NCBI GenBank assembly: GCA_008015325.1
Contig: SSFI01000070.1
Coordinates: 16,263-80,262, forward strand
DNA: 64,000 nucleotides
From: Rheinheimera sp.
GTDB taxonomy: Bacteria; Pseudomonadota; Gammaproteobacteria; Enterobacterales; Alteromonadaceae
Direction: 5' to 3'
Shown: positions 25,950 to 35,254 of the stretch, piece after piece
Layout: the number at the start of each line of letters is the position of its first letter
Position numbering within the stretch: the stretch's first letter is position 1
Notes under the pieces: generated by a model
The model's input: only the letters and a program-made list of their open reading frames with translations
The model's database searches: none
What the model was told of the DNA's origin: nothing
Position numbers and translations under genes: made by a program

Positions 25950-28736
25950 ATGAGGCCTGATTTGAAAAAAACGCAACTCGTACAAAGCCCTGCCGACCAT
26001 CGCCGTTATCAGACATTTACGCTGAATAATGGTCTGCGGGTGCTGTTAGTCGAACAAGCGGACGCAGAAAAAAGCGCGGCTGCAATGTCGGTCAATGTCG
26101 GGCATTTTGATGACCCGGCCGATCGTGAAGGTCTGGCCCATTTTCTCGAACATTTAGTGTTTCTCGGCTCAGAAAAATTTCCCGAAGCTGGCGACTATGC
26201 GCAATTCATCAGCAGCCACGGCGGCAGTCACAATGCCTGGACCGGCACCGAACACAGCTGCTTTTATTTCGATATTGAAGACAACGCCTTTGCTGACGGC
26301 CTTGAGCGTTTTGCCGACATGCTCGGCGCCCCGCTTTTTGCAGAAGAGTCAGTGCAAAAAGAACGGCAGGCGATAGAAGCTGAATTTTCGATGAAACTCA
26401 AAGACGATGGCCGGCGCATTTATCAGGCACACAAAGAAACCATCAATCCGGCGCATCCCTTTGCCAAATTTTCCGTCGGCAATCTACAAACGCTGGACGA
26501 CCGGCCACACCAAAGTGCGCGTGAAGCAGTCCGGCAATTTTATCAGCAACAATACGCCACCAGCCGGATGTGTCTGGTGTTGGTCTCCGCGTTACCGCTG
26601 GCGCGCCAACAGCAGCTGGCCGAGCAATATTTTATGCAGATGCCGGCACACCTGTCGGCTAAAACTGCGCTGACTGCACCGCTGTATCAGGCCGAACATC
26701 TTGGCATCCAGTTGAACATTCAGCCGCACAAACCAACCCAACGTCTGGTGCTGAGCTTTGCTCTTCCCGACATTCAGCCCTGGTATCCATATAAAGTGGT
26801 CAGTTTTCTCGCTCATCTGATTGGCGATGAAGGGCCCGGTTCGTTATTAAGCGGACTGAAACAACAAGGGCTGGTGAACGCGCTCAGTGCCGGCGGCGGC
26901 ATTGACGGCAGTAACTATAAGGATTTCACGCTGGCATTTGAGCTGACTCACGCCGGCATGACGCAGCGCGATTTAATCCTGCAAAGTTGTTTTGCTTATT
27001 TTGCCCTGCTGCGTCAGGAGGCGTTCCCGCTCTATCTGTTCCAGGAGCGTCAACGGCTGATCCAGTGGAGTTTCACCTACCCGGAACCCCGTGCCAGTTT
27101 GCAACTGGCCAGTGATTTGGCGATTAATCTGCAACATTACCCGGAACATGACTACATCTTTGGTGACTACCGGATGGAAACGCCGTCCGAATCGCTGTAC
27201 CGCCAGCTGCTGAGTTATTTCCGCGCAGACAACTTAAGGGTGATGCTGATTGCGCCCGAAGTCAGTGCCAGCCGACAGGCACGCTGGTATCACACACCTT
27301 ACAGTGTGGAACCGCTGGCGGCAGAACTGCTGGCAAGTCTGGCTCAGCAGCAGCCGATGCCAGGCTATCATCTGCCGGATCCGAACCCTTATCTGGTTGG
27401 GCAGTTACAGCTCATTCCGCTGAGCGCGCATCAACAGCAACCGGTACATTTGGTCAACACCGAACATTTGTCACTGTGGTTTAAAGCCGATACCGATTTC
27501 CATTCGCCCAAAGGCCATATTTTTGTCCAGCTGACCTTACCCAATACGGTGCAAAATCTGACGCAACTGGCCCTGACCAAGCTGTGGCTGGAATTATTTC
27601 TCGACCGCATCAACGAACAGTTTTACCCGGCCACCACCGCCGGTCTCAGTTACAACCTCTATGTGCAGCAACATGGTCTGACGCTGCACAGCAGTGGCTT
27701 GTCGGCCAACCAAATCGCTTTGCTGCAGGATTTACTCAGTGAGCTGACCGATCGGCAATTCAGCGAACAGCGCTTTGCCGAACTGCAGTTCCAACTGGTG
27801 AGGCACTGGCGCAGTCAAATCAGTGGCAAACCTATCAGTCAGCTCTTCAGCCAGCTGTCGTCGTTGCTGCAACCGTTAAATCCGGATACCCAACAGCTGG
27901 CACAGCTGTTGGAACAAACCGACTTCCCTACTTTTAACCAGTTTATCGCTACCACGCTGCAAAACGTTCATATTGATGCGCTGATGCTGGGCAACTGGGA
28001 CAAAACCGATGCTCATTTGCTTGAGCGTATGCTGACTCAGTGGCAACAGCAGCTGGAGTCTGCGGGGCAGCGTCTGCCACGGCAAAGTTTTTCCGTGCAA
28101 GGCAGCGGCCCGGTCTGGCTGCAACAGCAGCTGACGCATGACGACCAGGCACTGGTAATTTATCTGCCTGCCAAAGATCGCAGCGCTGCGGCTATGGCTA
28201 AATTTATGCTGGCCAATCATTTGATTTCACCGGAGTATTTTCATGCGCTACGCACCGAACAGCAGCTGGGTTATCTGGTCGGTACCGGTTATGTGCCGAT
28301 GAATTTAAAACCGGGCATGGCGTTTTATGTGCAGTCACCAAAAACTGCCGCTGCGGATTTGTACTACGCGACGGTGATTTTTTATCGCAAATTCCTCGAA
28401 GAACTGCCGGAAATTCCGCAGGACGATTTTGCGCAAATCAAATCCAGTCTGACCGCACAAATCCGCGAGCGCGATACCAGCCTCGCCAGCCGGGCGAAAC
28501 GGCTGTGGCTGGCGATTGGTCAGGGCGATTACCAGTGCTCGTTGTCGCAGCGCATACAGGACGAGCTAGAAGCCTTGTCGCTGCAGGATTTCTGCAATTT
28601 CTGTTATGAATTACTGGCACCAGATTATGATGCGATCTTTATGGCAACCGGACCGGCACCCGAGCATAGCCTGATGCGCACTATGACCACGGCGGAACTG
28701 GCGTCACAGCTGGACTTGCAGACAGATTGGCTTTGA
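25950..28736 (+). CDS. M16-family metallopeptidase (insulinase/pitrilysin type)
   Basis: A 928-residue zinc peptidase. The inverted zinc motif HFLEH is at residues 64-68 in GLAHFLEHLVFLGS, and the third ligand glutamate lies in RQAIEAEFSMK about 75 residues later. The other quarter-domains follow, ending with the basic-aromatic RTEQQLGYLVGTGY signature typical of insulinase and protease III. Unlike E. coli Ptr, no signal peptide is visible (MRPDLKKTQLVQSPADHRRY), so it is probably cytoplasmic. Expected role: degradation of peptides up to a few tens of residues. It stands alone, followed by a GTG-start signalling gene. Confidence 0.92.
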   Translation: MRPDLKKTQLVQSPADHRRYQTFTLNNGLRVLLVEQADAEKSAAAMSVNVGHFDDPADREGLAHFLEHLVFLGSEKFPEAGDYAQFISSHGGSHNAWTGTEHSCFYFDIEDNAFADGLERFADMLGAPLFAEESVQKERQAIEAEFSMKLKDDGRRIYQAHKETINPAHPFAKFSVGNLQTLDDRPHQSAREAVRQFYQQQYATSRMCLVLVSALPLARQQQLAEQYFMQMPAHLSAKTALTAPLYQAEHLGIQLNIQPHKPTQRLVLSFALPDIQPWYPYKVVSFLAHLIGDEGPGSLLSGLKQQGLVNALSAGGGIDGSNYKDFTLAFELTHAGMTQRDLILQSCFAYFALLRQEAFPLYLFQERQRLIQWSFTYPEPRASLQLASDLAINLQHYPEHDYIFGDYRMETPSESLYRQLLSYFRADNLRVMLIAPEVSASRQARWYHTPYSVEPLAAELLASLAQQQPMPGYHLPDPNPYLVGQLQLIPLSAHQQQPVHLVNTEHLSLWFKADTDFHSPKGHIFVQLTLPNTVQNLTQLALTKLWLELFLDRINEQFYPATTAGLSYNLYVQQHGLTLHSSGLSANQIALLQDLLSELTDRQFSEQRFAELQFQLVRHWRSQISGKPISQLFSQLSSLLQPLNPDTQQLAQLLEQTDFPTFNQFIATTLQNVHIDALMLGNWDKTDAHLLERMLTQWQQQLESAGQRLPRQSFSVQGSGPVWLQQQLTHDDQALVIYLPAKDRSAAAMAKFMLANHLISPEYFHALRTEQQLGYLVGTGYVPMNLKPGMAFYVQSPKTAAADLYYATVIFYRKFLEELPEIPQDDFAQIKSSLTAQIRERDTSLASRAKRLWLAIGQGDYQCSLSQRIQDELEALSLQDFCNFCYELLAPDYDAIFMATGPAPEHSLMRTMTTAELASQLDLQTDWL

Positions 28737-28791
28737 CAGCTCCGGAGATTTTCTATAAGTTATCCGAAAGCCCCACAAGCTGTGTAGATGT

Positions 28792-31041
28792 GTGAAAAAT
28801 AACAATAATTACAGAATTTTCCGGTATTTGCTGTTGCCGGCTTTGCTGAGCACGCCGGCCTACGCGGTTAATTTCGACCATGCGATGCCGTATGTACTGT
28901 CTTCAATCTTATTGTTTTCGTTTGGCGCTTTGTTGCTGGCGCACTTGTCGATCTTAAAAATGCGTCGTTATCAAAGCCGGCTCGAGCAAAGCGAAGAACG
29001 CTTGCGCCTGTCGTTATGGGGCAGCGGTGACGAACTTTGGGACTGGAACATCGCTTCCGGCAGTTTATACCGTTCCAGCTCATGGCAGCATCCGGTTGAA
29101 CTGAAACCAGAAACCAACCAGTTCCCTCCCAACCGTGACCAAATTCATCCGCGCGACATCGAACGGGTTACCGAGCAGTTGTATCAGCATCTGGCCGGCG
29201 AGACACCTTATTTCGAGGCAGCTTATCGTCTGCGCGCTTCTGATGGCGGCTGGGTCTGGGTACTGGACCGTGGCAAAGTCGTCTCGATGGATGCCGAAGG
29301 GGTCGCCACCCGGATGACCGGCACGCTGAAAAACATCCAATTACTGAAACAAACTGAAGAGCGCCTGGAGTTGTTTGCCCGTTGCCTGGAGAATATCTCA
29401 GACGCTGTGGTGATTTGTGATACCAACTTTATTGTTCTGGAAGTTAACCATTCGTTCAGCACCATCACTGGTAAAAGCCGGGAACAGGTGATCAAAAAGC
29501 CATTCGATTTATCGATGTACCCCAGCCGATTTTTGCAGGAAATCGGGCACGTACTGCAGACCTGTGGCACCTGGCAAGGCGAAATTCAGGATCAACGCAT
29601 CAGCGGTGAGGTGTACCAGGCCGAGCTTAATTTTGACATAGTACGTGATGACCACGGCGCACTGACGCAGTATGTGGCGGTGTTTTCCGATATTTCTGAA
29701 CGGAAAAAGCGCGAAGCGGAACTGAGCCGGCTGGCTAATTCTGACACACTCACCGGCCTCCCCAACCGCGCGGTGTTTTCTGCGGAACTAGGCCGTTTGG
29801 TTGACCGCGAAGTCAAACATGCACTGCTGGTGTTCGATTTAGATAACTTCAAGAAAATTAACGATTCACTTGGCCATCAACTCGGTGATTCTTTACTGAT
29901 TAAGCTGGCAGAACGTTTAAGTCAGCTGACCCGACAAAAAGAACGTTTATATCGGCTCGGCGGCGACGAGTTTGCCATCCTGCTGGAAAACACCAACGAC
30001 ATCCATACCATCACCACAATGGCCAAAGAGCTGATTAAACAAATCAACCTGCCATTTTTTATCAATCAGCATGAACTCGCCGTGACCAGCAGTATCGGCA
30101 TCGTGCTGTATCCGGAAGATGGCCGGGACCCGGAAGCCCTGCTGCGTAATGCCGATACCGCGATGTACCACGCCAAAAATGACGGCGCTAACCGCTACCT
30201 GTTTTTTAATGACAGCATGAATAAGCTGGCGGTTAAGCGACTGCAGCTGGAAAACCTGATCCGCCACGGCCTGAAAGAAGATTTCTTTACCGTCTACTAC
30301 CAGCCGAAAATGGACATCCTCAGCGGTCAGCTGGTGGGGATGGAAGCGCTGGTGCGTTTTATCACACCTAAACGCGGCCTGATAAGCCCGGCGTCTTTTA
30401 TCCCGGTATCTGAAGAGACAGGTCAGATTGTCGAAATTGGCGAGGTGGTGCTGCGTAAAGCTTGCCTTGATGTCAAACGCTGGATTGATCAGGGCCTGTT
30501 CCATGGCCGGGTTGCCGTGAACTTGTCGGTTAAACAGTTTATGTTGCCATATCTGTGTGAGCAGATTGACGATGTACTGCAACAAACTGAACTGCCCTCT
30601 TACCATCTGGAGCTGGAGATCACCGAAGGCACTGTCATGCAATCGCCGAAAATGGCGATTGATACGATGAAAAAACTGCGCGCCCGCGGCATCCATCTGG
30701 CGATGGACGACTTCGGTACCGGCTATTCTTCGCTGGCTTACTTAAAGCAGTTTCCGCTCAATACCCTGAAAATCGACAAAGCTTTTATCGACGATATGAA
30801 TACCGCTCGCGGTCGTAATATGGTGGATACAATTGTCACTATCGCACACAACCTCAGTCTGACCGTGGTAGCCGAAGGCGTGGAACAGGCGGAACAATTG
30901 CAGCAGCTGAAACAACTGCGCTGCGAGATAATTCAGGGGTATTACTACAGCAAGCCGTTATCTGCTGCTGACTTCACTCAATTCCTGCTCGACCAGAAAC
31001 AAAATAAACCGCGGCTGGCCGCTGTACCTGCTTCGGTATAA
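28792..31041 (+). CDS. membrane PAS-GGDEF-EAL protein (c-di-GMP turnover)
   Basis: A 749-residue signalling protein with a GTG start. An N-terminal hydrophobic leader and a membrane helix (YVLSSILLFSFGALLLAHLS) are followed by two PAS domains (about 60-190 and 190-305). Then come a GGDEF domain with an intact active site (RLGGDEFAILL) and an EAL domain with GMEALVRF, ITEGTV and MDDFGTGYSSLAYLK. The catalytic motifs of both domains look intact, so both diguanylate cyclase and phosphodiesterase activity are possible. PAS sensing ligand unknown. No partner gene is nearby. Confidence 0.92.
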   Translation: MKNNNNYRIFRYLLLPALLSTPAYAVNFDHAMPYVLSSILLFSFGALLLAHLSILKMRRYQSRLEQSEERLRLSLWGSGDELWDWNIASGSLYRSSSWQHPVELKPETNQFPPNRDQIHPRDIERVTEQLYQHLAGETPYFEAAYRLRASDGGWVWVLDRGKVVSMDAEGVATRMTGTLKNIQLLKQTEERLELFARCLENISDAVVICDTNFIVLEVNHSFSTITGKSREQVIKKPFDLSMYPSRFLQEIGHVLQTCGTWQGEIQDQRISGEVYQAELNFDIVRDDHGALTQYVAVFSDISERKKREAELSRLANSDTLTGLPNRAVFSAELGRLVDREVKHALLVFDLDNFKKINDSLGHQLGDSLLIKLAERLSQLTRQKERLYRLGGDEFAILLENTNDIHTITTMAKELIKQINLPFFINQHELAVTSSIGIVLYPEDGRDPEALLRNADTAMYHAKNDGANRYLFFNDSMNKLAVKRLQLENLIRHGLKEDFFTVYYQPKMDILSGQLVGMEALVRFITPKRGLISPASFIPVSEETGQIVEIGEVVLRKACLDVKRWIDQGLFHGRVAVNLSVKQFMLPYLCEQIDDVLQQTELPSYHLELEITEGTVMQSPKMAIDTMKKLRARGIHLAMDDFGTGYSSLAYLKQFPLNTLKIDKAFIDDMNTARGRNMVDTIVTIAHNLSLTVVAEGVEQAEQLQQLKQLRCEIIQGYYYSKPLSAADFTQFLLDQKQNKPRLAAVPASV

Positions 31042-31221
31042 GGCAAAAGGTCGTGTGCTGAGCATGGCCAATGTGCTGCCCTTTAGTGTCGACAATGTGC
31101 GCTGCCAAAATACACTGCGGGCTTTTATTGTTCGATAAAACAGATGCGATTGCCAAATCTATTGTCGCTGCCTGCACGCAGCAATTGCAGTTGCAGCTTC
31201 GTATCAGGCAGCGGCGCACAA

Positions 31222-31245
31222 AAAAAGCGCCTGAAGGCGCTTTTT
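31222..31245. terminator. bidirectional terminator
   Basis: AAAAAGCGCCTGAAGGCGCTTTTT is a perfect stem with A/T flanks, between the PAS-GGDEF-EAL gene and the convergent small membrane protein gene. Confidence 0.85.
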
Positions 31246-31281
31246 GCGATTAAAGAACTCAGAAACAGTCACTACAGCGCA

Positions 31282-31440
31282 TTAATGGCGGCGTGCATCA
31301 GGGTCTATACCCTGACGAATTTTCTCCATGCGTTCCTGATGGTTTAACCACATTTTCAAGCCACCAATGGCGATGCCTGCTAACGGGATTAAAAACACCA
31401 AAACCGCCGGGTTCAATAAACTCTGTAAAAATCCATCCAC
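31282..31440 (-). CDS. small membrane protein, 52 residues
   Basis: A short reading frame starting at GTG 31440 with GAGGGA 7 bases before it. It encodes MDGFLQSLLNPAVLVFLIPL, a hydrophobic segment continuing AGIAIGGLKMW, then a charged tail LNHQERMEKIRQGIDPDARR. One membrane helix followed by an amphipathic Arg/Glu-rich tail recalls the phage-shock protein B-like shape, but this is resemblance only. It lies 39 bases downstream of maoP on the same strand and ends just before a terminator, so maoP and this gene are probably one transcript. Function unknown. Confidence 0.7.
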   Translation of the reverse strand: MDGFLQSLLNPAVLVFLIPLAGIAIGGLKMWLNHQERMEKIRQGIDPDARRH

Positions 31441-31479
31441 AGCCAATTCCCTCTGTCGTGACCGGTGAACCCGGTTCTG

Positions 31480-31830
31480 TTAATCGTTATCAGTTTCAAC
31501 GTAAGAAAAATCATCGCTGCCATCAGCAATGCGCTTCTTACCAAATACTGTATGAAACTTACGCTTTTCCTGCACCCGCTGTTTGTATTTCAGCCAGGCT
31601 TTTTCATATACGGTTTCCGCTTCAGCTTCACCGCGCATAACTTGTAAAAAGCGTTGCTCTTCTTCGTTCACCGGCTGGCGCTGGCCTTCTTCCAGTTCCT
31701 GCATCGATGCACCGTGCTTCTCCAGCAGATTGCCCTCCGCTAAGGTGAAGCGTCCTGACCGGGTAAACCCTTTCGGGAAATTGCGGTCATCAAAAAAGCG
31801 ACGTTTAGCCACAAAACTTTGCTGCATCAC
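31480..31830 (-). CDS. maoP: macrodomain Ori protein MaoP (DUF413)
   Basis: A 116-residue protein matching E. coli MaoP/YifE: RRFFDDRNFPKGFTRSGRFT, LLEKHGASMQELE, QPVNEEEQRFLQVMRGE and KYKQRVQEKRKFHTVFGKK. In E. coli it acts with the maoS site to organise the Ori macrodomain. Divergent hdfR lies next to it exactly as in E. coli, so the pair is conserved. An ATG-ATG start leaves two possibilities one codon apart. No maoS sequence was sought because I cannot recall its exact form. Confidence 0.92.
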   Translation of the reverse strand: MMQQSFVAKRRFFDDRNFPKGFTRSGRFTLAEGNLLEKHGASMQELEEGQRQPVNEEEQRFLQVMRGEAEAETVYEKAWLKYKQRVQEKRKFHTVFGKKRIADGSDDFSYVETDND

Positions 31831-31956
31831 TTTTTTCCCCTGATCTCGTTGAATCTAAAGCTATCCCAATTAAACTGTGCGGAGTATGGTAAACAAAATT
31901 CCGCACGTAAAACAAATATTTTTTATCATTACAATCAAAAATACTAAGGTCAATCT

Positions 31957-32733
31957 TTGGACACTGAACTACTGAAAACCTTTCTGGAAGTGCAGAAAAC
32001 CCGCCATTTTGGCAAAGCTGCTGAACATCTGTATCTGACACAGTCAGCGGTCAGTTTCCGCATTCGCCAATTAGAACAGAGCCTCGGCGTTGCGCTGTTC
32101 AGCCGCCACCGTAATAACATTCAGCTGACCGAAGCAGGTGAACTGCTGCTGCCCCACGCCCAGGCTGTGATCAGCGCACTGCAGGCTGCTAAGACGCAAT
32201 TACAGCAGCAAAGTAGCCTAGCGCAGCGTCTGACCGTGGCGGTCGAACCGGGACTGCAGTTTCTGGCCGCTGAGTTACTGGAAATGCTGGTGGTGAATGT
32301 GGAGACTGCCGTGCATTTACAGGTCAGTGATGCACAGGTGGCGCTGAACCGACATGCCGATGTGATTCTAACCAGCAGTGCCGACAAACCGGCAGAAGCT
32401 GGCTACCAGCAACAGCTGTGGCGCACTTTAACGCTGGCTGCGGTTGGGCCGGTCGGCAACACCGCACAAGCGGAAGGACGGCTGGACTGGGCAGGCAAAT
32501 TGCCACAACTGTCCAAAGCGCCGCTGGCATTTTGCTGCAGTGACCCGAGATTGTTACGGCAATGGCTGCTGCGTAGCAATGGCACTGCTTTTTTGCCAAC
32601 AGTCTTTAGCCAGGAATTGTGTCAGTCCGGTTTGTATAAACTGCTGGCTTTACCGGAGCAACAAGTGCCGGTACAGCTGTGGATTGCTGACAATGCACCG
32701 GTGCAGTGGCAGCCGCCGGAAACAACCAGATAG
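31957..32733 (+). CDS. hdfR: LysR-family regulator HdfR
   Basis: A 258-residue LysR-type regulator with TTG start (AAGGT upstream). The N-terminus MDTELLKTFLEVQKTRHFGK and the helix-turn-helix AAEHLYLTQSAVSFRIRQLE, then SLGVALFSRHRNNIQLT, are nearly those of E. coli HdfR, a repressor of flhDC. The effector-binding half is shorter and more diverged than the DNA-binding half. Position divergent from maoP supports orthology. Whether it controls flagella here is not shown by the sequence. Confidence 0.9.
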   Translation: MDTELLKTFLEVQKTRHFGKAAEHLYLTQSAVSFRIRQLEQSLGVALFSRHRNNIQLTEAGELLLPHAQAVISALQAAKTQLQQQSSLAQRLTVAVEPGLQFLAAELLEMLVVNVETAVHLQVSDAQVALNRHADVILTSSADKPAEAGYQQQLWRTLTLAAVGPVGNTAQAEGRLDWAGKLPQLSKAPLAFCCSDPRLLRQWLLRSNGTAFLPTVFSQELCQSGLYKLLALPEQQVPVQLWIADNAPVQWQPPETTR

Positions 32734-32765
32734 CTGGCAGCGGGCTCCTGGCACGTCTTCACAAC

Positions 32766-32960
32766 TCAGGGCCGGAACCGCACAGAGTCGAGCCCGCCAA
32801 GCTTGCGATACACCATCCGACGGTGATTTAAAAACAGCGGCACAGACACAGGACCGGTCAGTAACGCCAGCACAACCCAGGGCCAACCACGTAATCCGGC
32901 TTGTTTGGCCTGAAGAAAACACCACACACTGACCAGTGGATGAAGGAGTAACCACAACAC
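32766..32960 (-). CDS. small two-helix membrane protein, 64 residues
   Basis: A GTG-start frame with GGAG 7 bases upstream. It encodes two hydrophobic segments (MLWLLLHPLVSVWCFLQAKQ and WPWVVLALLTGPVSVPLFL) joined by a short basic loop and followed by a basic tail NHRRMVYRKLGG. This looks like a genuine small inner-membrane protein of unknown role. It lies 32 bases from the convergent hdfR stop and is flanked upstream by the fadIJ terminator region. I recognise no family. Confidence 0.55.
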   Translation of the reverse strand: MLWLLLHPLVSVWCFLQAKQAGLRGWPWVVLALLTGPVSVPLFLNHRRMVYRKLGGLDSVRFRP

Positions 32961-33075
32961 AACTCTGCTCCGTCATGTAAAAGACGCCGGATTATATCGA
33001 AAAAATGACCAGGCGTGTTGTTCAACAACGCGAAGTGTTGGTCTAAAGGGCAAGCAGCATGGCTGAAGTACGCAT

Positions 33076-33103
33076 AAAAAAACCGCAGCGAGCTGCGGTT
33101 TTT
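33076..33103 (-). terminator. terminator of fadIJ
   Basis: AACCGCAG and CTGCGGTT pair around four bases. On the minus strand a run of seven T follows, about 25 bases after the fadJ stop. Confidence 0.8.
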
Positions 33104-33127
33104 CTCACAATAACCTTAACAAAAGCC

Positions 33128-35254
33128 TCAGTAAAAGGTTTTGTCTTGCTCTGCCATCGACAACAACAGCTGCGCCGGCGCAAAGCGGGCACCAAACTGT
33201 GCTTCAAAGCGGCGTAAATCAGCCACCAGATTACCCGCACCTAAACTGTCGATATAACGGAACGGACCACCAAGGAACGGCGGGAAGCCGATGCCAAAAA
33301 TAGCGCCGATATCGCCGTCACGCGCCGAGGCAATAATGCCCTCTTCGAGGCAACGCACCGCTTCGTTCAGCATCTGCACCATACAGCGTTTGCTGATTTG
33401 GTCGCTGCTCAGGCGGCCATTCGGTTGCACGCCCAGCAGACTGTATACGCTGCTGTCGACGTCTTTGCGGCCTTTTTTGGCATTTTTGCCATAGAGGTAA
33501 AAGCCTTTTTCAACTTTTTTGCCTTTGCGCCCGTCGGCAATTAACTTGTCAAAAGCGGCTGGCGCCTGGAAGCGCTCCCCCAGTTCTTTTTGCAGAATTG
33601 GCGAAATTTTGGCGCCAACGTCAATACCCACTTCATCCAACAATGTAATTGGCCCGACCGGAAAACCAAAGCGAGTCAGTGCTTTATCCAGCTTCTCCAC
33701 CGACTCACCTTCAAGCAGCAGATTCGCCGCTTCGTTCATATACAGCGCTAAAATCCGGTTGACATAAAAACCGGCACCGTCTTTGACCACAATCGGCGTT
33801 TTACCTTGTTTGCGGGCGAAGGCCACTGTGGTGGCGATAGTCTCGGCTGAGGTTTTTTCATGCGCTATGACTTCAACCAGCGGCATCTTGTCGACCGGCG
33901 AGAAATAATGCAGGCCGATGACATTTTCCGGCCGGGCCGCTTTGGCTGCGATCTGCCCAATCGGCAATGAGCTGGTATTAGAGGCAAATACCGTATGTTC
34001 GCTGCAATGCTGCTCGATATCAGCAACCATTTGCTGTTTCAGTGCCAGATCTTCAAACACCGCTTCAACCACCAGATCCACATCATGGAAGCCGGAATAG
34101 TCAGTGGTACCGGTCAGCAGCGACATTTGTTTTTGCAGCTCAGTTTTACTGATAAAGCGTTTTTTGTACTTTTTATTCAGCAGGCTGAAGCTGTATTTCA
34201 GCGCGTTGCTGATACCGGTTTGGTTAATATCTTTGATGCGCACCGGCACGCCTGCTTTGCCCGCCGTAACATTAGCGATACCGCCGCCCATCAGGCCGCC
34301 ACCGAGCACTGCCGCTTTTTTCACTTTGCGGGGTTTGGCATCGCCGGCACCACTTTCTTTTTTCATCTGGGTGGTGGCGAAAAACAGATTGCGCAGGTTT
34401 GCTGACACCGGCGTCATGCAGAGTTCGCCAAAATGCTTCGCTTCGACTTCCAGGCCTTTTTGCATGCCGGAAAACACACCGGTTTTGATCGCATCGATAA
34501 TCTTCAGTGGCGCCGGATAATGGCCCTGGGTTTTTGCCAGTGTTTGTTTTTGCGCCTGACTAAACAAAATGCCACGACCAATTGAAGTAAACTCCAATAA
34601 CTGCCCCACTAACGGCAGTTTCACCGGTTTCGAACGGTCTGGTTTGCCGGCTAACGCCATTTTTACTGCAGCTTCTAGTAAGATACTACGCGGCACCACG
34701 ACATCGACTAACCCGGTTTTTTTCGCCTGTACGGCGCGCAGTTGTTTGCCGGTCAGCATCATATCCAAAGCTTTTTGCAGACCAACCAGCTTAGGCAAAC
34801 GCTGCGTACCACCACTGCCTGGTAACAGTCCAAGCTGAACTTCCGGCAGCCCCAATACGGTTTTGGCATCGTCAGTGGCGACACGGCCATGACAGGCCAT
34901 CGCCAGCTCCAACCCGCCACCTAAACATGGGCCATGGATCGCAGCGATCAAAGGGATATGCAGCTTTTCCAGCTCGTTAAACATTTGCTGGCCCATGCTG
35001 GCGATGGCCGTGGCTTCGGCAGCAGTTTTGCATTTATCCAGCATGCTGATGTCGGCACCGGCGATAAAAGAATCCGGCTTGCCACTGATGATCACCACAC
35101 CTTTGATACTCTTGTTACTGCGGACTTGTTCCAGCACCGCAGAGATTTCATCGGCAAATTCGGCTTTGAGCACATTCATGCTTTCGCCGGCGATGTCCAT
35201 CGTAATAACCGCAACGCCATCATCGCGCTGGCTTAAGGTAAAAGTCGGCTGCAT
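33128..35254 (-). CDS. fadJ: fatty acid oxidation complex alpha subunit FadJ
   Basis: A 708-residue bifunctional enzyme of beta-oxidation. The N-terminal crotonase domain (1-190) has [11 protein letters not shown] and [16 protein letters not shown] with the oxyanion-hole residues, then [18 protein letters not shown]. The C-terminal 3-hydroxyacyl-CoA dehydrogenase part (from about 310) has the NAD loop [26 protein letters not shown] and the [10 protein letters not shown] block. It acts with the thiolase FadI in the complex distinct from FadBA. Its start overlaps the fadI stop by one base. Choice of FadJ over FadB rests on the thiolase partner type and the N-terminus. Confidence 0.95.
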   Translation of the reverse strand: MQPTFTLSQRDDGVAVITMDIAGESMNVLKAEFADEISAVLEQVRSNKSIKGVVIISGKPDSFIAGADISMLDKCKTAAEATAIASMGQQMFNELEKLHIPLIAAIHGPCLGGGLELAMACHGRVATDDAKTVLGLPEVQLGLLPGSGGTQRLPKLVGLQKALDMMLTGKQLRAVQAKKTGLVDVVVPRSILLEAAVKMALAGKPDRSKPVKLPLVGQLLEFTSIGRGILFSQAQKQTLAKTQGHYPAPLKIIDAIKTGVFSGMQKGLEVEAKHFGELCMTPVSANLRNLFFATTQMKKESGAGDAKPRKVKKAAVLGGGLMGGGIANVTAGKAGVPVRIKDINQTGISNALKYSFSLLNKKYKKRFISKTELQKQMSLLTGTTDYSGFHDVDLVVEAVFEDLALKQQMVADIEQHCSEHTVFASNTSSLPIGQIAAKAARPENVIGLHYFSPVDKMPLVEVIAHEKTSAETIATTVAFARKQGKTPIVVKDGAGFYVNRILALYMNEAANLLLEGESVEKLDKALTRFGFPVGPITLLDEVGIDVGAKISPILQKELGERFQAPAAFDKLIADGRKGKKVEKGFYLYGKNAKKGRKDVDSSVYSLLGVQPNGRLSSDQISKRCMVQMLNEAVRCLEEGIIASARDGDIGAIFGIGFPPFLGGPFRYIDSLGAGNLVADLRRFEAQFGARFAPAQLLLSMAEQDKTFY

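Noticed and set aside
30974..31219. 81-codon minus-strand frame over the end of the GGDEF-EAL gene
   Set aside because: It lies opposite strongly conserved EAL-domain coding sequence and has no family resemblance.
31071..31253. 60-codon plus-strand frame between the GGDEF-EAL gene and the terminator
   Set aside because: It runs through the terminator stem, has no ribosome binding site and resembles no protein; likely chance.
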